A stretch of 45,457 nt of DNA from Longimicrobium sp. (GCA_036387335.1 DASVTZ010000185.1:1-45457), one strand, 5' to 3'; numbered from the stretch's first letter, positions 31,192 to 39,454 are shown. Numbers and translations are program-made. Notes: a model not told the origin generated them from the sequence alone.

Positions 31192-32652
31192 ATGGACCAC
31201 CGCCCCACCACGCTCGGCGCGCTCCGCGAGGCCGGGTACCGCACACGCTCCGTGAAAGCGGAGATGCGCGAGAATCTGATCGCCCGGCTGCGCGCGGGCG
31301 GCACCATCTTCCCCGGCATCGTGGGCTACGAGGACACCGTGGTCCCCGCACTATGCAACGCGGTGCTGGCGCGGCAGAACTTCATCCTGCTGGGGCTGCG
31401 CGGGCAGGCCAAGAGCCGCATCCTCCGCCAGCTCACCTCGCTGCTGGACGAGGCGCTCCCCGTGCTGGCGGGCACCGAGACCAACGACGACCCGCTGCGC
31501 CCCATCTCGCGCGCCGGCCGCCTGCTGGTGGAGGAGGCGGGCGACGACGCACCCATCGCCTGGCTGGGCCGCGACGCGCGCTACGTGGAGAAGCTCGCCA
31601 CCCCCGACGTCACCGTGGCCGACCTGATCGGCGACATGGACCCCATCCGGGCCGCCCGCGGCGGACACCTGCTGTCGGACGAGCTGTCGATCAACTATGG
31701 CCTCCTGCCGCGCGCCAACCGCGGCATCTTCGCCCTCAACGAGCTGCCGGACCTGAGCGGCAAGGTGCAGGTAGGGCTCTTCAACGTCCTCCAAGAAGGG
31801 GACATCCAGATCAAGGGCTACCCGGTGCGCCTGCCGCTCGACGTGCTCCTGGTGTTCAGCGCGAACCCCGAGGACTACACGGCGCGCGGCAAGATCATCA
31901 CGCCGCTCAAGGACCGCATCGGCGCCGAGATCCTTACGCACTACCCGCGCTCGCCCGAGGAGGCGATGACGATCACCGCGCAGGAGGCGCAGATCGCGCG
32001 CGACGGGGTGCCGGTGTCGGTGCCGCCGTTCGTCGCGGAGCTGGTGGAGCGCATCGCCTTCCTGGCCCGCGACGACAAGCGCATCGACCGGCGCAGCGGC
32101 GTGTCGCAGCGCATGCCCATCTCGGTGATGGAGACCGCCGTGTCCAACGCCGAGCGCCGCGCCCTCCTCGCCGGCGAGACGGCCGTGGTGCCGCGCGTGG
32201 CCGACGTGTACGCGGCGCTCCCCTCCATCACGGGGAAGATGGAGCTGGAGTACGAGGGCGAGCTGCAGGGCTCGGAGACGATCGCAAAGGACCTGATCGC
32301 CGCCGCCGCGCGCGAGCTCTTCGACCAGGTGTGGGAGGTGGACTCGATGGACACCATCATCGAGCACTTCGACCGCGGCGGTGTTTTGCAGGTGTCGGAC
32401 AGCGCGTCGGCGGAGGCCGCGCTGGGGGGGCTGGGCGGCGTGCCCGGATTGGTGGAGGCGCTGGAGGAGGTGGGGATGTACCGCCGCGAGGACCCCGGCA
32501 CCACCGTCGCCGCCGCCGAGTTGCTGCTGGAGGGCCTCGCCGCCCACCGCCGCATCTCGCGCGCCGAGCAGGGCTACGCCCGCGCGCGCCCCGAGCCGAA
32601 GTCCAAGGGCAAGGGCGGCGGCTTCCAGTTCGGCCAGGACCTGTTCGCGTAG
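31192..32652 (+). CDS. ChlI/MoxR-like AAA+ ATPase
   Basis: The ATG at 31192 follows CAGGAAC; 486 aa. Relatives are ATPases of the magnesium-chelatase clade that pair with VWA-domain proteins as chaperones. Walker A is GLRGQAKSRIL, with Ala where Gly is usual before the Lys. The Walker B region is RGIFALNELPDLSGKVQVGL, with the acidic N-E-L-P form. The clade insert NVLQEGDIQIKGYPVRLPLD and sensor VFSANPEDYTARGKIITPLK follow. The C-terminus is a helical lid with Gly/Lys-rich end KSKGKGGGFQFGQDLFA. No VWA partner is in the window, so it may lie elsewhere. Cytosolic. Confidence 0.85.
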   Translation: MDHRPTTLGALREAGYRTRSVKAEMRENLIARLRAGGTIFPGIVGYEDTVVPALCNAVLARQNFILLGLRGQAKSRILRQLTSLLDEALPVLAGTETNDDPLRPISRAGRLLVEEAGDDAPIAWLGRDARYVEKLATPDVTVADLIGDMDPIRAARGGHLLSDELSINYGLLPRANRGIFALNELPDLSGKVQVGLFNVLQEGDIQIKGYPVRLPLDVLLVFSANPEDYTARGKIITPLKDRIGAEILTHYPRSPEEAMTITAQEAQIARDGVPVSVPPFVAELVERIAFLARDDKRIDRRSGVSQRMPISVMETAVSNAERRALLAGETAVVPRVADVYAALPSITGKMELEYEGELQGSETIAKDLIAAAARELFDQVWEVDSMDTIIEHFDRGGVLQVSDSASAEAALGGLGGVPGLVEALEEVGMYRREDPGTTVAAAELLLEGLAAHRRISRAEQGYARARPEPKSKGKGGGFQFGQDLFA

Positions 32653-32667
32653 ACCAACACGAACGGC

Positions 32668-32743
32668 CACACACAAGCACACAGAGGGAACTGCAAGCCG
32701 CGCGGAGAGATGCGTTTGTAGTTCTCTCTGTGCCTGTATGTGC
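32668..32743. repeat. CACACAGAG-type hairpin repeat at 5' side of Septu cassette
   Basis: CACACACAAGCACACAGAGGGAACTGCAA and GTAGTTCTCTCTGTGCCTGTATGTG form the two arms, with several mismatches. It lies between the AAA gene stop and the defence cassette and matches the copy at 35341-35407 on the other side. Confidence 0.65.
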
Positions 32744-32995
32744 ACCTGCAGATGCTGGAGGAGCGGGCCCTTTCCCCGTCGCCGCCACGACAACGGCCCC
32801 GTGAGATCTTCCAGCGCTGGGGAAGCCGAGAACACCCGCGGAAGCACACGAAGGCGAAGTACCCACTGTGCCGAGGGCGGACTGGTGGTCCGCATGCCGC
32901 ACTTGACTGATTGGGCCAGGAGCGTAGCGTATGTGGTCGCGGCAAGCAGATCCGCCAAGTAGTAGGATAGTGTCCCTAATCTCTGAGAGGTTCAC
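32744..32995. other. Intergenic before the defence cassette
   Basis: No gene seen; no reverse transcriptase frame or retron-like ncRNA is evident. It should hold the promoter of the ATPase gene: TTGACT occurs at about 32904 and TAGGAT at about 32961, but not at standard spacing to each other. Confidence 0.35.
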
Positions 32996-34477
32996 GTGAG
33001 CTTCACCAAAGTGAAAAAGGAGAGAACCCGTCAAGACCACGTGGTGCGACCTGATGCAGTGCCAGTATATTTGTCCTTATTGCGCCTCCAGAACATCCGC
33101 TGCTTCGGTCCTAGCCAAGTGCTAGATCTGACGGATGGCGCAGGGAGGCCGGCGCGTTGGACGGTGATCCTCGGCGACAACGGTGTGGGGAAGACAACCC
33201 TTCTTCAGTGTCTCGCAAAGTCGACTGTAGTTCCTGTGTTGCAGGCCTACTCGCAACAAGATGCCGAAGCTGGTGAAGCACCGAATTCTGAAACTCGTTG
33301 GCGTGCGGCGTTGTCCGCCGACCCCGAGTTTCAGGAAAGCTTGCTGCGCGATCGAGAGTTCGACCTGATCAACCATGTCACGAGTACAATGGAGAAGGGC
33401 AAGCTAGATCAGTTTTTCGAGAGGGTCGGGCGTGGTGAGCTCTCGGGCGAGGAGGGATCCTTTGTCCGTTTTGTGTGGAACTACGGAGCCACTCTCACGC
33501 AGAGGAAAAAACGCCAGGAGTGTTCGTATTCGACTTTGTTTTCACGACTTATCAACATCGAGCACCGCACCAGCGAGAATGCTCTGCAGAATTATGTATG
33601 CTACGCGTACGGGGCGACGCGGCGTATGTCGTCTACGAGGATGGCAGATCCGCAGGAAACCGGCGCTGTTTCATCGCTTTTTTCGGAGGACGCTTCTCTC
33701 GTCAATGCGGAGGAGTGGTTGCTGCAAGCCGACTACGCTGCACTCGTCGACTCACCGGATCGTGCGTATGCAGAACGGCGGCGTGACACCGTCAAAGATG
33801 TCTTGATAGAGCTCCTCCCGGATGTCAGTGACATTCGGTTTTCGCGTCCAACCGGAGGTAAATGGTCACCGCGCGTGGAAGTGCAGACTCCTTATAATTG
33901 GGTGCATCTCCAGAGTCTTAGCCTTGGCTACCGCACTCTGATTGCCTGGGTTGTTGACCTCGCATATCGCATGTTCGAGCGTCACCCGGGGAGTGAGAAC
34001 CCGCTGGCCGAACCCGCGGTCGTGCTCGTCGACGAGATTGACCTTCACCTGCACCCGAAGTGGCAGAGATCTCTTGTCTCGTATTTGACGAAGCGTTTCC
34101 CGAATACACAGTTCGTCGTAACAGCCCACAGCCCGCTCGTGGTACAGGCCGCTTTGGAGGCTAACATCGTGCTGTTACGGCGAGAGGGCGACCACGTCGT
34201 AATAGAGAATGAAACCACCGCGATCCGCAACTGGCGTGTCGATCAGATCCTGACCAGCGACTTGTTTGGCCTTGCGAGCGCCCGTCCTCCACGTGTGGAG
34301 CGACTACTCACAAAACGCACTACGCTGCTGTCGAAATCGCACCTCAGCCGAGCGGATCAGGACCGCCTAAGAGCACTCGACGCGCAGATTGGTGATCTTC
34401 CTGTGGGTGAGACACCCGACGATATCGAAGCGATGGACATCATCCGAGAGGCGGCTGCAGCGATTCGGGGACCGTGA
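32996..34477 (+). CDS. ptuA: Septu-like PtuA ATPase (AAA/ABC-type)
   Basis: A GTG start follows GAGAGG; 493 aa. It is an SMC/ABC-type ATPase. The N-terminal lobe has LSLLRLQNIRCFGPSQVLDL and Walker A LGDNGVGKTTLLQ (59-71). An insert of about 200 residues follows. The C-terminal lobe has a signature-like SLGYRTLIAWVVDLAYRMF, Walker B AVVLVDEIDLHLHPKWQ and an H-loop VVTAHSPLVVQA. The partner gene downstream is an HNH nuclease of TIGR02646 type, and ATPase plus HNH is the two-gene Septu anti-phage architecture. Base composition is visibly less GC-rich than its neighbours. Function as phage defence is inferred from family pairing. Confidence 0.78.
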   Translation: MSFTKVKKERTRQDHVVRPDAVPVYLSLLRLQNIRCFGPSQVLDLTDGAGRPARWTVILGDNGVGKTTLLQCLAKSTVVPVLQAYSQQDAEAGEAPNSETRWRAALSADPEFQESLLRDREFDLINHVTSTMEKGKLDQFFERVGRGELSGEEGSFVRFVWNYGATLTQRKKRQECSYSTLFSRLINIEHRTSENALQNYVCYAYGATRRMSSTRMADPQETGAVSSLFSEDASLVNAEEWLLQADYAALVDSPDRAYAERRRDTVKDVLIELLPDVSDIRFSRPTGGKWSPRVEVQTPYNWVHLQSLSLGYRTLIAWVVDLAYRMFERHPGSENPLAEPAVVLVDEIDLHLHPKWQRSLVSYLTKRFPNTQFVVTAHSPLVVQAALEANIVLLRREGDHVVIENETTAIRNWRVDQILTSDLFGLASARPPRVERLLTKRTTLLSKSHLSRADQDRLRALDAQIGDLPVGETPDDIEAMDIIREAAAAIRGP

Positions 34478-35247
34478 TCCGGGTTCGAAGACCGAAAGCT
34501 GTGCCGGAGGTTCTTCTGACGCGCGGAGTGCAATGCCGCGACCGCGTGTGTACTCGGCTGCAAGCGCAGCAGAATGGTTCGGCTCCCCCAGGAAAGCTCC
34601 ACTTCGATCAGGGTGTCTATGGCAATCCGACGGTCAAGTCGACCCTGGTGGGCGCACAGCACCAGAAGTGCTGCTACTGCGAGTCGATCATCGGAAGCGC
34701 AGGGGACATCGAGCACTTTCGTCCGAAGGGAGGTGTTCAGCAGAGCGCTTCTGAGCCGGTCGAAGCCCCAGGGTATTATTGGCTCGCATTCGAATGGACG
34801 AACCTCTTGTTATCCTGCAAACCGTGCCATCAACTATATAAGAAGAACCTGTTTCCGCTCCGTAATCCGCAGCGTCGGGCAAGGAAGCCGTCCGATCCTC
34901 TCTCGCGCGAAAAGCTGCTACTGATAGATCCAGCTGCAATGGAGCCCGAAGACTATATCTCATTCCGCCGGGAGGTGCCTTACGCGGTGCGGGGGAACCG
35001 AATAGGAAAGTCGACGTTGGAGGTACTTCAACTGCACAATCGGACCGATCTCAACGACCGCCGCCGAACGCATCTGGAATCCGTCATTCAGATGCGCGTC
35101 GTCGTGGATCTCGCAAAGCTGAACCCCAAGAACTTGCGGCTCCGGAAGGCAGCGCGTCGTGCGGAGGCATTTCTCGTGCGCGCGCTCTCCGATGCAGGAG
35201 AGTTTAGTGCCATGACAAAGGCGGCTCGTGCGGCTGGCTTGTTCTGA
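34474..35247 (+). CDS. ptuB: Septu-like PtuB HNH endonuclease
   Basis: The GTG start overlaps the ATPase stop (GTGA); 257 aa. Zinc and active-site elements are clear: QKCCYCESIIGSAGDIEHFR, then the WTNLLLSCKPCHQLYKKNLF segment, giving C-x2-C ... H ... N ... C-x2-C-H. The GDIEHFRPKGG motif and the following YYWLAFEWTNLLLSC are the hallmark of the retron/Septu HNH group. The C-terminus is helical and basic (RIGKSTLEVLQLHNRTDLND). Likely the toxic DNA (or tRNA) nuclease of the pair, held in check by the ATPase. Same lower-GC block. Confidence 0.8.
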   Translation: MIRVRRPKAVPEVLLTRGVQCRDRVCTRLQAQQNGSAPPGKLHFDQGVYGNPTVKSTLVGAQHQKCCYCESIIGSAGDIEHFRPKGGVQQSASEPVEAPGYYWLAFEWTNLLLSCKPCHQLYKKNLFPLRNPQRRARKPSDPLSREKLLLIDPAAMEPEDYISFRREVPYAVRGNRIGKSTLEVLQLHNRTDLNDRRRTHLESVIQMRVVVDLAKLNPKNLRLRKAARRAEAFLVRALSDAGEFSAMTKAARAAGLF

Positions 35248-35252
35248 TTGAC

Positions 35253-35333
35253 CAGTTCTCGATCGATTCGCTGGTTAACATGCTCGCGCACGCGGGGTTC
35301 ACGGTCGAGGTGAGGGTGCCCGCGGTAGTGTGA
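35253..35333 (+). pseudogene. 3' remnant of a Xre/HTH antitoxin gene
   Basis: Twenty-six codons read QFSIDSLVNMLAHAGFTVEV, then RVPAVV and a stop. This matches the C-terminal end of HTH-type antitoxins, in which a 'RFSIDxLVxMLxxLG' helix follows the Xre domain. No upstream body is present: the PtuB stop is five bases before it. It is most simply the scar of a toxin-antitoxin gene replaced when the cassette arrived. Confidence 0.5.
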
Positions 35334-35340
35334 CCCAGGG

Positions 35341-35407
35341 GAACAGCAAGCCACAGAGAAAACCCTTCGCTGTTCTTTCCGTACCCCTCCGTGTCTCTGT
35401 GTGAGGC
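35341..35407. repeat. CACACAGAG-type hairpin repeat at 3' side of Septu cassette
   Basis: GAACAGCAAGCCACAGAGAA and CCCCTCCGTGTCTCTGTGTGAGG, with GAACAGCAA also pairing with CTGTTCTT. With the copy at 32668 it brackets the lower-GC cassette. Confidence 0.65.
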
Positions 35408-35504
35408 CCGCTGTCGCAGTTCTCACGGGTACGGCTTTCGCTCCAGAGGGGAGCCTCGCGCACAATGGCGCGGGGCTCTTTGTTCTTACAGAAGGGGAAG
35501 CTGC

Positions 35505-35831
35505 ATGGCCACCAACGGAGCGATCGTCGCCATTCTCGCCGCGCAGGCGCAGGCGGAGCGGCACGCGTTCGAAGCCTTTCGCACGTCGGACGCCACGGCT
35601 CCGGAGAGGGCGAAGTCGCTCAGGGACCTGGATCTTCCCGAGAGCATGGCGCTGCGCGCGCTCACCAACCGCGGCATCGTGCGCGAGGCGGAGCCGGGGC
35701 TCTTCTGGCTCGACGAGCGCAAGGCCGCCGAACGGTCGCGCGCGCGCACGCCCGTGCTGGTCGCCATCATCGTGCTGCTGGTGCTGCTCGCGGCCGCGCT
35801 GGGGGTGCTGATGAAGGTTCGACAGGGTTGA
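35505..35831 (+). CDS. Small tail-anchored membrane protein, unknown
   Basis: The ATG at 35505 follows GAAGGGGAAG. The 108-aa product has an N-terminal helical part (NGAIVAILAAQAQAERHAFE, then FRTSDATAPERAKSLRDLDL), a short winged-helix-like segment (ALRALTNRGIVREAEPGLFW, LDERKAAERSRA) and one C-terminal TM helix (VLVAIIVLLVLLAAALGVLM). No signal peptide, so it is probably inserted by its tail with the body in the cytosol. A possible small sensor; no family recognised. Confidence 0.6.
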   Translation: MATNGAIVAILAAQAQAERHAFEAFRTSDATAPERAKSLRDLDLPESMALRALTNRGIVREAEPGLFWLDERKAAERSRARTPVLVAIIVLLVLLAAALGVLMKVRQG

Positions 35832-35918
35832 TGCGGCGGTGGAACCGCGCTTGCAAAGGCGCGGCTCTCCACCCGCGCGAACAAAGGCGCGGACGCGCAC
35901 CCACTCCACCGGTGAACC

Positions 35919-37013
35919 ATGGCAGCCACGAAGGAAGAAGCCGCTGGAGCGCTCGGCTTCATGAAGCAGACGTTCAAGGAGTTCGGCGACGACGAGTGCG
36001 CCATGCGCGCGGCGTCGCTCTCGTACTACATCGTCTTCGCGCTGGCGCCGCTCCTTCTCCTCATCATCCTGGTGGCGAGCGTCTTCGTGGACGCGGAGAC
36101 CGTCCGCCGCACCATCCAGGAGCAGTTCGCGGGGATGATCGGGCAGGACACCGCCGACCAGGTGTCGGCCATGATCGGCGCGGCGGACGAGAAGCAGGGG
36201 AAGGGGCTGTCGTCGGTGCTCAGCACGGCCGCGCTGATCTTCGGCGCGACGGGGGCGTTCATGCAGCTGCAGAGCGCCCTCAACCGCGCCTGGGAGGTGG
36301 AGCCGGACCCCAAGGCGGGCGGAATCAAGAACTTCATCTTCAAGCGCGTGCTGTCGCTGGGGATGATCATGGGGATCGCGTTCATGCTGCTGGTGTCGCT
36401 GGCGCTGAGCGCGTTCATCTCGGCGGCGGGGAGCGCGCTGGGGAGCATGCTGGGCGGGCTGGGGACGATCGTGCAGGCGGTGCTGGACCTTGGCCTCTCG
36501 CTGGTGGTGGTGACGCTGCTCTTCGCCGCCATGTTCAAGTTCCTGCCGGACGGCAAGATCGCGTGGAAGGACGTGTGGGTGGGCGCGTTCTTCACGGCGG
36601 CGCTCTTCACGGTCGGCAAGTTCGGGATCGGGCTATACCTGGGGCGCAGCGACCCCGGCCAGGGCTTCGGCGCCGCGGCGTCGCTGGCCGTGCTCCTGGT
36701 GTGGGTCTACTACTCGTCGATGATCCTCCTCTTCGGCGCCGAGTTCACGCAGACGTGGGCGGTGCGCAAGGGAAGCGGGATCGAGCCCAAGGAAGGCGCG
36801 CGCCGCATGGCGGACGAGACGGGCGGCGAGGAGGACCAGCGCCAGCCGTCGCAGCGCGGCAAGGGCGGCGGCAAGCGCTCGCATTCGGCCGGCAAGCAAA
36901 CGTCGTCTCCGGCTCCGGCCGGCAACGCGGGGCACAGGAAGAAGCGGAAGACGCCGCTGCTCGACGCGCGCCGCCGCGAGATCGCCGAAAAAGAGGCGCG
37001 CGGCGAGGAGTAG
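35919..37013 (+). CDS. YihY/BrkB-family membrane protein
   Basis: The 364-aa protein has about six TM segments with the family's start GFMKQTFKEFGDDECAMRAA, then LSYYIVFALAPLLLLIILVA. Other matches are FGATGAFMQLQSALNRAWEV, LVSLALSAFISAAGSALGSM and a final TM AASLAVLLVWVYYSSMILLF with the characteristic GAEFTQTWAVRKG. Residues about 295-364 are an additional Lys/Arg/Gln-rich cytosolic tail (RKKRKTPLLDARRREIAEKE), longer than usual. The family was once called RNase BN in error; its true role, possibly in transport, is unknown. Inner membrane. Confidence 0.9.
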   Translation: MAATKEEAAGALGFMKQTFKEFGDDECAMRAASLSYYIVFALAPLLLLIILVASVFVDAETVRRTIQEQFAGMIGQDTADQVSAMIGAADEKQGKGLSSVLSTAALIFGATGAFMQLQSALNRAWEVEPDPKAGGIKNFIFKRVLSLGMIMGIAFMLLVSLALSAFISAAGSALGSMLGGLGTIVQAVLDLGLSLVVVTLLFAAMFKFLPDGKIAWKDVWVGAFFTAALFTVGKFGIGLYLGRSDPGQGFGAAASLAVLLVWVYYSSMILLFGAEFTQTWAVRKGSGIEPKEGARRMADETGGEEDQRQPSQRGKGGGKRSHSAGKQTSSPAPAGNAGHRKKRKTPLLDARRREIAEKEARGEE

Positions 37014-37039
37014 CGTTTCCTTTGACTGAGACGAGGATC

Positions 37040-38008
37040 ATGAGGAGCATCCTCTCGGCGGCCTTTGCGGCGTGCGCCGGCATCGTGATGGCCGGCGGCG
37101 CGGCGGCGCAGACGCCGTCGCTCTCCACCTTCAGCATCGTGGCGTGCGACCCGCAGAACGGCTTCCTCGGGGTCGCCGTGCAGTCGCGGGTGGTGGGGGC
37201 GGGCTCCATCGTGCCGGCGGCGGAGGCGGAGGTCGGCGCCATCGCGTCGCAGGCGGCGGCCAACGTGGCGTTCAAGCGGCGCGGTCTGGAGTTGATGCGG
37301 CAGGGGCGCTCGCCCGACGAGGTGGTGGCCGAGTTCAGGCGCACCGATCCGGGGATCGCGCGGCGCCAGTTCGCGGTGATGGACGCGCGCTGCCGCACCG
37401 CCGCCTTCACCGGCGACAGCGCGCAGGCGTGGGCCGGGCACCGCACCGGCGACCACTTCAGCGTGCAGGGAAACATCCTCACCGGCGCGGCGGTGGTGGA
37501 CTCCATGGCCAGCGCGTTCCGGCGCGCGGAGGCGGCGGGGCGCCCCTTCGGCGAGCGGCTGCTGGAGGCGCTCAAAGCCGGTCAGGCGGCCGGCGGCGAC
37601 CGTCGCGGGCGGCAGGGGGCGGGGATGCTGATCGTGAAAAAGGGCGCTGGCTACGGCGGCGGCGACGACGTGTACGCCGACCTGCACGTGGAGGACGCGC
37701 CCGAGCCCATCCTGGAGCTGGAGCGCGTCTACAACGTCTGGATGTCCGTCTTCCACCCCGAGGACCACTTCCTCCCCAACGGCTCGCAGGCGTTCGCGGT
37801 GCCGGCGGGGGCGCACGTCTGCCTCCTCCGCAACCTGCTGGCGAAGGCGGGGCACGGCACGCGCACCACGCAGGAGTTCTGCGCCTTCGACGAGGAGGTG
37901 ATCACTGCGCTCAAGGCGTTCCAGCGCGCGCAGAACCTGCCCGTGGCGCCGTCGCTCAGCCCGCAGGCCGCGGCGCGCCTGCGCGAGGTGACGGGCGGGC
38001 GGCCGTAA
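37040..38008 (+). CDS. Secreted DUF1028 Ntn-hydrolase-like protein with C-terminal PG-binding-like helices
   Basis: The ATG at 37040 (GAGGATC before it) begins a signal peptide (LSAAFAACAGIVMAGGAAAQ). The 322-aa protein has the DUF1028 core: PSLSTFSIVACDPQNGFLGV, AVQSRVVGAGSIVPAAEAEV, ALAxQAAAN-like IASQAAANVAFKRRGLEL, GNILTG, LKAGQAAGGDRRGRQGAGML and YADLHVEDAPEPILELERVY. The predicted nucleophile follows the signal (TFSIVA). The last 70 residues, with FDEEVITALKAFQRAQNLPV, look like a peptidoglycan-binding-type helical bundle. Exported amidohydrolase-like; substrate unknown. It starts 26 bases after the BrkB gene and may be in the same transcript. Confidence 0.85.
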   Translation: MRSILSAAFAACAGIVMAGGAAAQTPSLSTFSIVACDPQNGFLGVAVQSRVVGAGSIVPAAEAEVGAIASQAAANVAFKRRGLELMRQGRSPDEVVAEFRRTDPGIARRQFAVMDARCRTAAFTGDSAQAWAGHRTGDHFSVQGNILTGAAVVDSMASAFRRAEAAGRPFGERLLEALKAGQAAGGDRRGRQGAGMLIVKKGAGYGGGDDVYADLHVEDAPEPILELERVYNVWMSVFHPEDHFLPNGSQAFAVPAGAHVCLLRNLLAKAGHGTRTTQEFCAFDEEVITALKAFQRAQNLPVAPSLSPQAAARLREVTGGRP

Positions 38009-38022
38009 CGGCGGGGCTCACG

Positions 38023-38142
38023 CGGAGGCGCGGAGGCGCGGAGGCGCGGAAGAAGCGTCACACAGACACGCAGGGAAGCGCAAAGCCACAGAGAAAACCC
38101 TTTTGGGAGGTTCTCTCTGTGGCTCCGTGTCTCTGTGTGAGA
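38023..38142. repeat. Tandem GGAGGCGC units plus CACACAGAG-type hairpin
   Basis: CGGAGGCG is repeated in tandem about three times at 38023-38049. The hairpin follows: TCACACAGACACG (about 38058) pairs with CGTGTCTCTGTGTGA (to 38141), and AAGCCACAGAGAA pairs with TTCTCTCTGTGGCT. It lies between convergent genes. Confidence 0.7.
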
Positions 38143-38163
38143 TTGCCGTTTGTCCGCGGCCGC

Positions 38164-39225
38164 TCAGCGCCAGCGGTGCGCGTTCTCCGGCCAGGTCCAC
38201 ACCACCGGCTGGTCGTCGACCGTGCCGATGATGTCGCCCCAGTCGTTGATCGCGGTCGCGGTGCTGTTCGCCTGTCCCATCGCGGGGAGCAGCTCGGTCC
38301 CGGTCTCCTTGCGCCAGACCCAGGCGTGGCTCCGGTTGTAGCCCAGGAGGTGAGCCGAGCCGACCACCTCGTTCAGGTTGTTGATGTCCGTAGCCGCGGC
38401 CACATCGGTGTCGGCGGGGCGCGGGATGGAGATCACCCCTCCCTCCGCCGTCCAGATAAAAGCGACCCAGTCCTGATACCGTCGGTGCGATCCCCAACTC
38501 CCCGACGAACCTACGACCGCGCCCCTGTCGTTGATCGCGTTGGCGTAATTGTGCTCGCCGTGGCTCCGGGTAATCCCCACCCACCTGTCGCTCCACGCCG
38601 TCCAAACGATCGCGCGCTGTTGCGCGTTCTCGGGCTCCTCGCGGGTGGTATACGTGAAGTGGCCGACGATGTCGCCCCGCACGTTGATATCCGTCGCGGT
38701 GCTTATGTAATTCGTGTCGGGCGTGGATTCGGGAAGGAGTGTCTTGAGGCCGGAACACGGGGTCCAGAAGAATGCGCGCTCCTGCGTTCCCGCAACCCAA
38801 CCCTGGGAGTTGATGCCCAACGCGCCGTCCCCTTCGCCGATCTCCACCACCTTCCCATTCTTCTCAAGGAGCACGAACTTGCTCCCGCTGATCCCCGCCG
38901 CCTGACCGGCCGCGTTGTAGTCCCTCACGACGGACATCGCCGTGAGCCGCAGCACCCCCGTGGCCTTGCTCCACGTCGCGGCGCCGGACGCATCCATGCC
39001 GGCCACCACCGCGTCGTTGGTGACCGCCACGCCGCGGATGGGGATCTCGATCACGATGCGCGGGCTCTCCAACTGCCGTGAACGCGCCGGCGCGCCGGCC
39101 AGCGACATCGCCGGCGCGAGGCGCGAACGGGCGGCGCACTCGGCCGCGTTCACGGATTCCACCGGGCTGTCTTTGCACGCCACCAGCGACACGCCGGCGG
39201 CGAGCGCGAGGATAAAGCGTTTCAT
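38164..39225 (-). CDS. HAF-repeat-type secreted lipoprotein, intact copy
   Basis: The ATG at 39225 follows AGGAGCTTGCG; 353 aa. The lipoprotein signal is MKRFILALAAGVSLVAC (lipobox LVAC). The body has beta-propeller-like repeats of about 45 residues with 'INxxGxVVGxxxxxxxxRAFxWT' character: INSQGWVAGTQERAFFWTPC, INVRGDIVGHFTYTTREEPE, INDRGAVVGSSGSWG, INNLNEVVGSAHLLG and INDWGDIIGTVDDQPVVWTW. HAF repeats mark extracellular proteins of unknown function. A broken paralogue lies just upstream at 39455-40530 and a relic of a third copy at 41811-41863, so the gene was tandemly amplified. Confidence 0.8.
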   Translation of the reverse strand: MKRFILALAAGVSLVACKDSPVESVNAAECAARSRLAPAMSLAGAPARSRQLESPRIVIEIPIRGVAVTNDAVVAGMDASGAATWSKATGVLRLTAMSVVRDYNAAGQAAGISGSKFVLLEKNGKVVEIGEGDGALGINSQGWVAGTQERAFFWTPCSGLKTLLPESTPDTNYISTATDINVRGDIVGHFTYTTREEPENAQQRAIVWTAWSDRWVGITRSHGEHNYANAINDRGAVVGSSGSWGSHRRYQDWVAFIWTAEGGVISIPRPADTDVAAATDINNLNEVVGSAHLLGYNRSHAWVWRKETGTELLPAMGQANSTATAINDWGDIIGTVDDQPVVWTWPENAHRWR

Positions 39226-39405
39226 CGCAAGCTCCTGGACCTGGGGGACGATCAAGCAGCCCCAGGAAGAGGAGCCCCACCATTCCGAGGAGGCACTTCG
39301 CGTGCCGCAAACGGCAACTCTGCGACAAACTTGCGTATCAGATAACCTCGGGTACTCCCGACACTCTGTGCTGCTCGCGCGCTGCCACGATCGGCTGGGA
39401 AGAGT

Positions 39406-39438
39406 AACGGGCCGGCTCCCGTGAGAAGCCGGCCCGTT
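39406..39438 (-). terminator. Terminator after HAF pseudogene
   Basis: AACGGGCCGGCT / AGCCGGCCCGTT (39406-39417, 39427-39438), perfect 12 bp, loop 9. Read leftward, ACTCTTCCC follows. Similar palindromes recur at 41759-41783 and 41921-41952. Confidence 0.65.
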
Positions 39439-39454
39439 TGAGGAGGTTGGAACG

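Noticed and set aside
32744-32995. Retron ncRNA or reverse transcriptase upstream of the ATPase-HNH pair
   Set aside because: No RT frame with YADD-type motif is present and the gap shows no long structured RNA, so a stand-alone Septu-like system is favoured.
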